A stretch of 64,000 nt of DNA from assembly GCF_002277955.1 (NCBI RefSeq), contig NZ_CP018477.1, positions 2,625,206 to 2,689,205 of the forward strand, given 5' to 3'. Source of the DNA: Thermogutta terrifontis (lineage in GTDB: Bacteria; Planctomycetota; Planctomycetia; Pirellulales; Thermoguttaceae). The notes under the pieces are model-generated. The model had not been told where the DNA came from. It ran no database searches and saw nothing but the letters and a program-made list of their open reading frames with translations. Shown in pieces: positions 45,746-53,865 of this stretch; position 1 is the stretch's first letter; every line of letters starts with the position of its first letter. The translations under genes were made by a program, and so were the position numbers.

Positions 45746-46960
45746 TCAATAGGTTCTCGGTCGTACCCGCGCTTGCACACGCAGAGGAAGGCCCTGGATC
45801 CGCAGAAATCCTTCCGCGTCGCTCTGGTTGTAATCTCCGCCCGCTTCCATTGTGGCAATGCCTTCATCGTAAAGGCTGTTGGGACTGGTCCGGCGATCCA
45901 CGAAGATATTTCCTTTATACAAGCCGAGTGTCACCTCCCCAGTCACCGGCTTCTGAATTTCGCGGATCATCGCGAGAAAGGCATCCATTTTGGCGGAATA
46001 CCAGAAGCCATAATAAACGAGTTCCGCTACCTCCGGAGCCAGTCGGTCCCGCAAGTGCATCACATCTCGATCAAGCGTCAATTGTTCGATTTGCCGATGG
46101 GCGAAGTACAGGAGTGTCATTCCTGGTGCTTCATAAACGCCCCTGCTCTTCATCCCCACAAAGCGATTCTCCACCATGTCCACCAGCCCGACGCCATTCC
46201 GACCGCCAATCTGGTTCAGTCGGTTAACAATTTCATAGGCGCTGAGACTCTCGCCATTTACCCGGGTGGGAACGCCTGATTCAAACGCAATGGTGACTTT
46301 TTCCACACGGTCAGGCGCCCTCTGCGGTGGCGTGGTCATTCCAAATTCAACCAACTCCACGCCGTTGACAGAAAGATCTTCCAGACGTCCGGCCTCATAA
46401 CTGATATGAAGGCAGTTTTCGTCCGAGCTGTACGGCTTCGCGGCCGTTGCCTTGACGGGAATTCCCTTTTGTTCGCAATATGCGATCATTTCCTTCCGCC
46501 CGGGGAATTTCTCACGGAACTCTGCCAGGCGCCACGGAGCCAGGACCTTGATCCCGGGCTGGAGGGCTTCCGCGGCAAGCTGGAAGCGACACTGATCGTT
46601 ACCCTTACCGGTTGCACCATGGGCAAAAGTATCGGCACCAACCTCCCGGGCAACCTGAAGACAGACCTTGGCAATAAGAGGCCTCGCTATGGACGTACCC
46701 AGCAAGTAGACACCTTCATACCGGGCGTCCCACTGCATGACCGGAAAAGCGAAATCCCGGCACAACTCTTCTTTGGCGTCCACCAGCCGGGCAGATTTGG
46801 CTCCGATTCTTTTAGCTTTCTCCAGGATGGCCCCACGGTCCTCACACGGTTGCCCCAGATCCACATAGACCGCGTGGACATCGTAGCCCCTCTCAACCAA
46901 CCAACTCAGAATGACTGAGGTATCCAATCCTCCGGAATAAGCCAGCACGCAACTTGCCAT
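45746..46960 (-). CDS. argG: Argininosuccinate synthase
   Basis: 404 aa. Joins citrulline and aspartate with ATP in arginine synthesis. 'VLAYSGGLDTSVILSWL' is the PP-loop-like ATP site; 'HGATGKGNDQCRFQL' and 'YSSDENCLHISYEAG' bind citrulline and aspartate. ATG 46960 has GAGAGG about 10 bases upstream. Length and motifs are normal. No other arginine gene is adjacent. Confidence 0.97.
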   Translation of the reverse strand: MASCVLAYSGGLDTSVILSWLVERGYDVHAVYVDLGQPCEDRGAILEKAKRIGAKSARLVDAKEELCRDFAFPVMQWDARYEGVYLLGTSIARPLIAKVCLQVAREVGADTFAHGATGKGNDQCRFQLAAEALQPGIKVLAPWRLAEFREKFPGRKEMIAYCEQKGIPVKATAAKPYSSDENCLHISYEAGRLEDLSVNGVELVEFGMTTPPQRAPDRVEKVTIAFESGVPTRVNGESLSAYEIVNRLNQIGGRNGVGLVDMVENRFVGMKSRGVYEAPGMTLLYFAHRQIEQLTLDRDVMHLRDRLAPEVAELVYYGFWYSAKMDAFLAMIREIQKPVTGEVTLGLYKGNIFVDRRTSPNSLYDEGIATMEAGGDYNQSDAEGFLRIQGLPLRVQARVRPRTY

Positions 46961-47226
46961 GGTAAACCCGTCCTCTCAAGGTAACTGGCCCGCCACCGCA
47001 CAAAAGCCGTAACTCACACAACAAGTCGAGAAATACGTATTGTAACGGACCGAGGCCATCATCCCAACAACCGCGCCCAGGTAACACAGCCCGGCTTTTC
47101 CTCTGGCGAGTGGGTGCCGTGCCCAATTGGCTCGTGTCGCCCAGGATGCACCTGCTATCAGGTCTGCCTCTTCAACGTTGGATACTCTGTTTTGCATGAC
47201 CGGGCACGACAAGCGTGCCACTCTGT

Positions 47227-47428
47227 GTTCCACGGACGTCGTGAAAGGCGTCCCTCCAATAAGCTCGGATTCCACGCCGCACGAGCGTCCCGGTTGCAGC
47301 CCAATCAAGTTAGGGACTGGAGGACCCGGTTCCACCCGGGCCACGCCACTCGTAGGGGCGATTCATGAATTGCCCCTACCACACTTTGCACTCGTGGCAC
47401 GTCATGGTTTTTTGCAAAAGTGGGGATG
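47227..47428 (+). repeat. 202-base dispersed intergenic repeat, copy A
   Basis: Aligns without length difference with 52672-52873. Internal structure: a GGACG...CGTCC inverted repeat at the start, a CCCGG-TT-CCACCCGGG hairpin in the middle, and a near-perfect 28-base palindrome at 47352-47379 (GTAGGGGC arms around ATTCATGAAT). It ends TTTTTTGCAAAAGTGGGGATG. No transposase is nearby. Confidence 0.8.
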
Positions 47429-47538
47429 AGTCAGCCCAGCAGCCTCCTTCCCTGCTCCCAATTTTTCGGAAGTTTTTCGCGAGCCAAAATGGCCGCAAAT
47501 GCAAAAATCCGGCAACAGTCTGAGATCACATCCCCATC

Positions 47539-47568
47539 AAAAAAGTAACTCCGGCACGCACGCCGGAG
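47539..47568 (-). terminator. Intrinsic terminator of tRNA-Arg
   Basis: Read on the minus strand, the 7-bp stem CTCCGGC/GCCGGAG with a 6-base loop (47549-47568) is followed within a few bases by six T residues. It lies 11 bases after the tRNA 3' end. Confidence 0.8.
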
Positions 47569-47579
47569 CCCTATCGAAG

Positions 47580-47653
47580 CGCGCCCGGAGGGAGTCGAAC
47601 CCCCAACCCTCGGTTCCGAAGACCGATGCTCTATCCAGTTGAGCTACGGGCGC
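47580..47653 (-). tRNA. tRNA-Arg (anticodon UCG)
   Basis: Full cloverleaf on the minus strand: acceptor GCGCCCG/CGGGCGC, D stem GCTC/GAGC, anticodon stem TCGGT/ACCGA with loop CTTCGGA (anticodon TCG, reads CGA), T arm with TTCGACT, discriminator G. CCA is not encoded. A stem-loop terminator follows. Confidence 0.93.
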
Positions 47654-48044
47654 CCGAGAGCAGGCAGCCATCCTTGAAGGTTTTTACTTTCATCTATTGT
47701 ATGGGCCAGAAAACCGTGCGCAAAGCCGCCTGGTAGGAGTCCGTCCGATCCCCTACGCGCCTGTGGAAATCCGGCACGAGTCCACACGAGCGAGGTTGAT
47801 CGCTCCCAACCCCATGGCGAGCAGGGGCCTCGGTCCCCGTTTTCCACTCCAACCCCGCCGGTTTTGTCCGCATTTTCTGTACAACCTGAATTCAATTGTA
47901 CCCCCTGAGTATTTTTGTCAGCTTAATCTGGGCAGATCAGCTCAAGTTCGGCGCATCTTGCCAGCTACTGTGACCTATGGTTTTACGAGGACCGAGTCGG
48001 GGCGTCCCCAAGCATGCCCACGACTGGGTTGACCGACGCTCGTC
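47654..48044. other. Intergenic region between tRNA-Arg and the C25 protease gene
   Basis: 391 bases. Holds the candidate tRNA-Arg promoter at its left end. The rest must contain the protease promoter; no clear element found. Confidence 0.35.
47696..47724 (-). promoter_or_regulatory. Candidate sigma-70-like promoter for tRNA-Arg
   Basis: On the minus strand TTTGCG (47719-47724) and TACAAT (47696-47701) are separated by 17 bases, and the -10 lies 42 bases before the tRNA 5' end. Two matching boxes at the ideal spacing; not tested. Confidence 0.45.
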
Positions 48045-51000
48045 ATGGCTTGTGTCTTTTCTCCAGGAATTGCACAGGCTTATCAGTCACTCAAAGACCC
48101 TGTTTCATCGTTGGAGTTGCAGCCTTCTGGTTACTACTCAGGTACGACAACAATGACTATTCAACGACGCTCTATTCTCTCGGCTGGGTTGTGGTACTGG
48201 AACGACCGCCTCCCCGCTGCTGACTGTCCCGCACGGCCTTTGTCAAGCCTTTTACCGCTACTGGCTAGCTGGGGCGTGAAGAAGCACAATTCTCGGCGCC
48301 CGCGACGATCTGGTCGGCGTCGCTCTTTCGAAATGCTCGAAGCCCGCGATCTCTTCTCCGTCAGTCCCCTGACGGACACACTCCTGCCCCTGACAAATTT
48401 TGGCAGCCAGTCCAGCGCGACAAGTCGGGCGGTAGCACTGTCATGGTCCGGTTTCGAGTCCACCACCAACGGCACAATCGCACGCCTCCGTGCGACGTTT
48501 CAGGGGGACCCGCAAATCCGGCAGTTAGGTGCCGGAGTCATGGTCTCACTCGACGGCACGGATCTCTGGCTGGCAACAGGCGATCCGGTTCTCCCCGTGA
48601 CATCGGTGCTGTTGGCGCTTCCTGCAGGCACGGAGCTTGTCGCCGTCGAGCCGATTCTCACAAGTCAAATCGACGTCATTGGCCACGGGCTACCTCCGGT
48701 CGTGGCGCCCAACCCCGTGCCCTTCGACTCGGTGGAGGACGCCCATCTCGATTGGACCCAGGTTTTGGACCGCTCTCTGAGCGCGTCAGAGATTGTCCAT
48801 TTCTCCAACTACATCTGGGGTGGATATCGTCTTGCCACGGTTTCCATCTCGCCGATCATTTACGACCACTCTTCCGGAGAGCTGGCGTTTGTTCGGCAAA
48901 TCGAGCTTAACCTTACCCTCACTCCCACCGCCGACGACTTACCCGTGAATCCGCTGCTTGCGAGTCAGGTGGCGGGCTTTGTTGCTAATCCAGAGGTCCT
49001 GCAAACATATTCGACCGCCACGGCCTCCCCGCCGGTTGACCCCTATGAGTACGTGGTTGTCACCAGCGCGGCACTCGCGAGGGAATTCGAACCGCTGGTC
49101 CAGGAAAAAATTGCCCGCGGTCTCACCGCGCGCATCGTGACCACCGAATGGATAGCCGAAAACTACCGTGGGACGGAAAACGGAGACCTTGCCGACCGCA
49201 TTCGTCAGTTCCTGTCGGACGCCTATTTCAACCACGGTACACGGTGGGTCCTGCTCGGAGGTGACGCCGAGGTCGTGCCGGCGCGCGGTGTGTATGTCGC
49301 TGTAGGCAACACGGTTGAAACAGCGCTTGCCACAGACATGTATTACGCCTGTCTGGATGGGCCATGGAACCGGGACGGCGACAACTTGTGGGGAGAACGA
49401 ACAGATGGACTCAACGGTGGGGACATCGACCTGGTTCCGGAACTCTTCGTCGGCAGGGCACCGGTGAGCAACGCCACAGAGGCCCGAAATTTCGTTGCCA
49501 AAACGCTCTTGTACGCAACGACGCCGCATCCCAATGCCACAACGGCCCTGCTCTTGGGCGAAAAACTTGATAGCATCACTCAGGGGTCGATTTCAAACGA
49601 AATTATCCGGCAACAGACAATTCCCTCAGACTGGAATGTGCAAACCCTCTATGATTCGGACACTCAAGCCTGGACCACGGCCCAGATTGTGGCCGCGTTA
49701 AACTCCTCGCCGAATATCGTCCACCATCTAGGTCACGCCAATTCCACCTATGTCGCACGAATGACCGTATCTCAGGTAGCCGCACTGAGCAACGCCTTTC
49801 CCTATTTCATGTATTCGCAGGGGTGTGATGCCGGCGCTTTCGACACTCGCGACGTGGCCATTGCCGAAGGGCACGTTGTCGCGCCGCATGGCGCTGTGGC
49901 AGTCGTCATGAACACCCGATATGGATGGTACGTGCCTGGCAACACGCCCGGTGGCAGCCACGACTACGCCCTGGCCTTTTTCGATGCGATATTCAATGAG
50001 CATAAAGTACGACTCGGTGAAGCACTGGTTGATTCCAAACTCGACAACCTCTTCCGTTTAAGCGCCGGCGGTGCCTATCGGTGGATCCACTTCACGTCCA
50101 CATTGTTTGGTGATCCTGAGCTTGCCCTCCAAACGGGAGATTGGGTCCCTCCCCAGCGAGCCCTCATAAGCGGTATCGTGTTTGAAGATCAAAACCGAGA
50201 CAGACAACGGGATCCGAGCGAACGTGGAATGTCCAACCAGCTCGTGTATCTCGATTTGAATGGCGACGGCCGCTGGAATCACGGTTCAACGACTTTTACC
50301 CAAAATTCATCGGTCCCTCTTCAAGACAACGGAACCATCATTTCTCAGTTGCAGGTCTCCGGTGTAGGACGAGTTCACAATCTTACTGTTTCCATCAATA
50401 TTTCGCATACCTACGTTGCCGATTTGCGGATCACGCTCATAAGCCCCACGGGAAAACGCGTCACGCTCGTCGCCAATGCGGGTGGTTCGGGAGATAACTT
50501 CACTGACACCGTATTTGATGACTCTGCGTCACGGTCCATTCTGGAAGCCGCTGCCCCCTTTACAGGTACTTTTCGTCCTGTCGATCCCCTGGGACTTCTC
50601 AAAGACGATCTTGCAGACGGGACGTGGTCCCTGGAAGTATCCGACACCGCGCCCTGGGACACGGGCGTGCTCAACCGCTGGTCGCTGACGTTTTCTTATG
50701 AAGAACCGTACACCGTTACAGATTCTAACGGTGCGTATATCTTCAGTGGCCTTGCTGCCGGCGACTACACCGTGCGCTGCGCAAGGGCCGCCTCGGCGTG
50801 GCCGGTTTCTGCCGATCCCGGGGTAACGGTTTCACTCACCCCAGGGGAACAGCGCACGGACGTCAATCTGGCCATTTCAAATATTCCCTCGACCTCGGTT
50901 GACCTGGGCGAAATCACGCTACAATCAATTCTCGTCGATACCTCCCGGCCCCAGCTCTACCGACTGATAGCCACACACGATGGCCTGCTCTCGATGGTGG

Positions 51001-52670
51001 TGCCCGACTCAATATCGTCCTCTACCGCACGTGTTTCGCTGTACAACGCGCAGGGCGAAACGATTGGTAGTCACCCACTCTCAGCAGACCCACAAAGATT
51101 TGACTGGACTGTGCTGGCCGGAGGGGAGTATTACCTCCTTCTCGACGGTCTCCAGGGTGAAATCCGTCTGATCAACTTGGTTGGAATTCATCCCGGAAGC
51201 GTCACGATTTTCGGCACCTCGGGCGATGATCAAATAAATCTGTCTCTTCAGCACGGGCTGGTAGTGTCGGTAAACGGCGTCCAATATGACCTCACGAATG
51301 AATTCACTGGTAGCGGCGGCGCCCTGAGTATCACCGCAAATGGTTTGGAAGGTAACGACAGCCTCACGCTGGTCCTGAACGACAGTGATTGGTATCTCCG
51401 GGGTGAACCAGGTGGAATTCGGGCCACAAGTGGATCAATCGCGGTATCCGCCTCGGGGGTCGAACTCGTACAGGTATGTGCCGGTAAAGGGAACAATACG
51501 GCCGAATTGAGCGACTCTCCCGGTGACGATGTATTTGTGTGTCAACCCGGTTTTGCCCAATTGCGCGGTCCGGGATTTGAAATCAACGTGGAAAATTTTT
51601 CCATCGTGCACGCATACAGCCGCGCCGGTGGGGACGATGTCGCCCATCTGTCTGATTCCATGGGCGATGACCGCTTTGTGGCCCGCCCCGATTACTCCGT
51701 GATGTCAGGCTCCGGATTTTATCACCGCGTGAAAGGTTTCCGGTACGTACATGCATACAGCCGCAACGGCGGGAATGACTCGGCTCAACTCTTTGGGTCA
51801 ACCAACTCCGACATTCTCACAGGCACGCCTGATTGGGTGAGCATTCGGAGAGACGGTTACTTTGCCCGGGCAAAATTTTTCAAGACGGTGGAAGTCGTCG
51901 GAAATGGCGGGACCGACGTGGCTCAACTGAGCGGGTCTTCTCAGCAAGACCGCCTCGTCGCCGGGCCGAGATGGTTGAGCCTGTCGATGAATGAAAAACT
52001 CATCACCATCCGCGGGATCCCCCAGATCATTGTGAATGGCGGATCCGGTTGGGATATCACAGAGCTCACAGACTCGGCGGGTGATGATCGGTTGCGTTCC
52101 TGGTCAGGCAAAACACTTTTTAGTGGTCCCGGCTTCAATATGATCTTGACCTCGTTCGAAGAGGTAACCGCCCGTTCTGTCAACGGTGGAGCGGATGCTG
52201 CTGAACTCTGGGACTCCAGCGGCGACGATACGTTCGTCAGTTCGCCGCAGGTATCACGGATGGTAGGACCGGGATTCCGTCACACGGTCGAAGGTTTTCG
52301 CTACGTCCACGGATACGCGACCGCCGGTTATGATACTGCCTATCTGTCAGGAGGGCTGTCTGCCACCGCCTGGACGCTTCGCGATCGGCAGGCAATTGCC
52401 GCGGATGTAAACACTTACCGGCGGGCAAAGGCCTTTGATGCAGTTTTTATCGAAGGGGGCAACTCGAACCAAGACGAGGCCCGGCTGTTTGATACTCCCG
52501 GTAACGACTATCTGAAGGTAATCGGTAACGAATTGACGTTTGTGACGTCGGACTGGAACGTGACGTTACGCAACGTCCCGTACGTGAAGGCCTACGGAAG
52601 CACCGGGACCAATCTCATCGCTCGGACTGCAATAGACGTGGTGCTGACCCTTTTTGGGTCCTGGGTCTGA
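48045..52670 (+). CDS. Secreted gingipain-like C25 protease with P-domain and C-terminal repeats
   Basis: 1541 aa from ATG 48045; ATG 48153 (residue 37) is an alternative. N-terminus: a basic stretch then 'FEMLEARDLFSV', the LEPR-like signature of planctomycete exported proteins. Residues ~120-320 resemble the C25 propeptide. Residues ~335-690 are the peptidase: His564 in 'HHLGHANSTY' and Cys594 in 'MYSQGCDAGAFD' fit the His/Cys pair of gingipains at the right spacing. Then an SdrB/Cna-like piece ('VFEDQNRDRQRDPSERGMS') into which a proprotein-convertase P-domain is set ('SHTYVADLRITLISPTGKR', 'GTWSLEVSDTAPWDTG'), a beta region, and eight ~46-residue repeats from residue ~1150 to the end. It should act outside the cell; the physiological substrate is unknown. 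The stop is followed directly by repeat copy B. Confidence 0.85.
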   Translation: MACVFSPGIAQAYQSLKDPVSSLELQPSGYYSGTTTMTIQRRSILSAGLWYWNDRLPAADCPARPLSSLLPLLASWGVKKHNSRRPRRSGRRRSFEMLEARDLFSVSPLTDTLLPLTNFGSQSSATSRAVALSWSGFESTTNGTIARLRATFQGDPQIRQLGAGVMVSLDGTDLWLATGDPVLPVTSVLLALPAGTELVAVEPILTSQIDVIGHGLPPVVAPNPVPFDSVEDAHLDWTQVLDRSLSASEIVHFSNYIWGGYRLATVSISPIIYDHSSGELAFVRQIELNLTLTPTADDLPVNPLLASQVAGFVANPEVLQTYSTATASPPVDPYEYVVVTSAALAREFEPLVQEKIARGLTARIVTTEWIAENYRGTENGDLADRIRQFLSDAYFNHGTRWVLLGGDAEVVPARGVYVAVGNTVETALATDMYYACLDGPWNRDGDNLWGERTDGLNGGDIDLVPELFVGRAPVSNATEARNFVAKTLLYATTPHPNATTALLLGEKLDSITQGSISNEIIRQQTIPSDWNVQTLYDSDTQAWTTAQIVAALNSSPNIVHHLGHANSTYVARMTVSQVAALSNAFPYFMYSQGCDAGAFDTRDVAIAEGHVVAPHGAVAVVMNTRYGWYVPGNTPGGSHDYALAFFDAIFNEHKVRLGEALVDSKLDNLFRLSAGGAYRWIHFTSTLFGDPELALQTGDWVPPQRALISGIVFEDQNRDRQRDPSERGMSNQLVYLDLNGDGRWNHGSTTFTQNSSVPLQDNGTIISQLQVSGVGRVHNLTVSINISHTYVADLRITLISPTGKRVTLVANAGGSGDNFTDTVFDDSASRSILEAAAPFTGTFRPVDPLGLLKDDLADGTWSLEVSDTAPWDTGVLNRWSLTFSYEEPYTVTDSNGAYIFSGLAAGDYTVRCARAASAWPVSADPGVTVSLTPGEQRTDVNLAISNIPSTSVDLGEITLQSILVDTSRPQLYRLIATHDGLLSMVVPDSISSSTARVSLYNAQGETIGSHPLSADPQRFDWTVLAGGEYYLLLDGLQGEIRLINLVGIHPGSVTIFGTSGDDQINLSLQHGLVVSVNGVQYDLTNEFTGSGGALSITANGLEGNDSLTLVLNDSDWYLRGEPGGIRATSGSIAVSASGVELVQVCAGKGNNTAELSDSPGDDVFVCQPGFAQLRGPGFEINVENFSIVHAYSRAGGDDVAHLSDSMGDDRFVARPDYSVMSGSGFYHRVKGFRYVHAYSRNGGNDSAQLFGSTNSDILTGTPDWVSIRRDGYFARAKFFKTVEVVGNGGTDVAQLSGSSQQDRLVAGPRWLSLSMNEKLITIRGIPQIIVNGGSGWDITELTDSAGDDRLRSWSGKTLFSGPGFNMILTSFEEVTARSVNGGADAAELWDSSGDDTFVSSPQVSRMVGPGFRHTVEGFRYVHGYATAGYDTAYLSGGLSATAWTLRDRQAIAADVNTYRRAKAFDAVFIEGGNSNQDEARLFDTPGNDYLKVIGNELTFVTSDWNVTLRNVPYVKAYGSTGTNLIARTAIDVVLTLFGSWV
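51492..52622 (+). repeat. Eight tandem ~46-residue protein repeats in the C25 protease
   Basis: Within the coding sequence, units begin with a pattern such as 'D-A-L-DS-GDD-F' and continue with 'GPGF...V..FRYVHAYSR.GG'. Clear units include 'DDVAHLSDSMGDDRFVARPD' and 'ADAAELWDSSGDDTFVSSPQ'; units 3, 4, 7 and 8 are more diverged. The Asp/Gly-rich loops could bind calcium, as in RTX-like repeats, but the spacing is not that of RTX nonapeptides. Confidence 0.7.
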
Positions 52671-53095
52671 AGTTCGACGGACACCGTAAAGGGCGTCCCT
52701 TTAATAGGCCCGGGTACCACGCCGACCGAGCGTCCCGGCTGCATCCCAAACATGTGAGAGACTGGAGGGCCCGGTTCAACCCGGGCCACGCCACTGGTGG
52801 GAGCAATTCACGAATCGCCCCTACGACTTACTGCACACGTAGCATGTCAATGTTTTTTGCAAACGTGGGGATGGCTTAGGGTTCCCCCTCGTTTTTCTTC
52901 GCGGACCGGTTGGTATGCTGGAAGAATGGCGTCCCAATTGCGAAAGGCTGGGAAAAGCGATTACTCGTTGTCTCTCCAACGCGTTTTTTAACAGTCATTT
53001 CGATCTTTCCAGCCGTTTTGGAATGATGATTGGGTATAAGAACGTCTTTAACGAAGTTTGATCCGTCACTCCTGCTAACTGACACGCACGGAATA
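52671..53095. other. Intergenic region after the C25 protease gene
   Basis: 425 bases. The left half is repeat copy B (52672-52873). The right half has no clear feature; the frame of the next gene is open from a TTG at 53030, but ATG 53096 is the better start. Confidence 0.5.
52672..52873 (+). repeat. 202-base dispersed intergenic repeat, copy B
   Basis: Begins two bases after the protease stop codon and matches 47227-47428 along its whole length with the same total length. Carries the middle hairpin GGCCCGGTT-C-AACCCGGGCC and a diverged version of the central palindrome (GTGGGAGC...GCCCCTAC). Same orientation as copy A. Confidence 0.8.
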
Positions 53096-53770
53096 ATGGG
53101 CAAGGACGTATCTCTCTATGAAATCTTCCAGCGGTTATTCGAGCGGTTTGGTCCCCAACATTGGTGGCCTGGGGAAACTCCCTTTGAGGTGCTTGTCGGA
53201 GCGGTGTTAGTCCAGAACACAGCCTGGTCCAACGTGGAGAAGGCCATTGAAAGACTACGAGAGGCGGGACTCACCAACCCGAAGGCTCTTTATTCTGTCC
53301 CGGAGACTGAGCTCGAAGAGTTGATTCGACCTGCCGGCTATTATCGCATTAAGGCTCGCCGGCTGCGAAACCTTTTGCGCTTTTGCATCGAACGTTATGG
53401 AGGTTCGCTGGAGCGGATGTTTCGCACACCTCTCAAGGAACTCCGCGAAGAGTTACTCTCCATCAACGGCATAGGCCCCGAGACTGCCGACTCAATCCTC
53501 CTTTACGCCGGAAATCTGCCGACGTTCGTGGTCGATGCCTACACACACCGCATATTTGCGCGGCATGGGTGGGTGGATTTCGACATCGACTATCACACTT
53601 TGAAGGATTATTTTGAAAGTCAACTGGAGCCGGATACAGCCCTCTATAATGAGTTTCACGCTCTGCTGGTAAAATTAGGAAAGGATTATTGCCACAAGAA
53701 GCAACCTCGATGTGAAGAGTGTCCGCTGCGAGAATATCTTCCCGAAGGCGGACCTTACGAGCCTGTCTGA
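53096..53770 (+). CDS. Endonuclease III-like (HhH-GPD) DNA glycosylase
   Basis: 224 aa from ATG 53096. Helix-hairpin-helix 'LLSINGIGPETADSILLYA' and the catalytic Asp in 'FVVDAYTHRIF' define the HhH-GPD superfamily. The Lys that gives endonuclease III its lyase activity ('GVGRKTA' in Nth) is Glu here ('GIGPETA'), so a monofunctional glycosylase is likely. The iron-sulfur loop has only three cysteines, C-x6-C-x2-C, where Nth has four; I recall the same in the MagIII-like branch acting on alkylated bases. It lies 95 bases before rarA, another DNA-repair gene. Confidence 0.85.
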   Translation: MGKDVSLYEIFQRLFERFGPQHWWPGETPFEVLVGAVLVQNTAWSNVEKAIERLREAGLTNPKALYSVPETELEELIRPAGYYRIKARRLRNLLRFCIERYGGSLERMFRTPLKELREELLSINGIGPETADSILLYAGNLPTFVVDAYTHRIFARHGWVDFDIDYHTLKDYFESQLEPDTALYNEFHALLVKLGKDYCHKKQPRCEECPLREYLPEGGPYEPV

Positions 53771-53865
53771 GCACGGGACTCAGATACCTTCTGAGGCCAA
53801 GAATCGCGTGTTATTGATGGAGTATCTGTTATTCGCCATCCTGTCAGACTCGGGTATAACGTTCG

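Larger units (their letters stand above)
46961..47579. other. Intergenic region upstream of argG
   Basis: 619 bases between argG and tRNA-Arg. It contains copy A of the 202-base repeat (47227-47428) and the terminator of the tRNA-Arg gene (47539-47568). Open frames on the minus strand here follow the repeat and I do not call them genes. Confidence 0.5.

Noticed and set aside
52200-52670. PEP-CTERM or T9SS sorting signal at the end of the C25 protease
   Set aside because: The C-terminus continues the repeat pattern and lacks the motif-helix-basic tail or the T9SS C-terminal beta domain.
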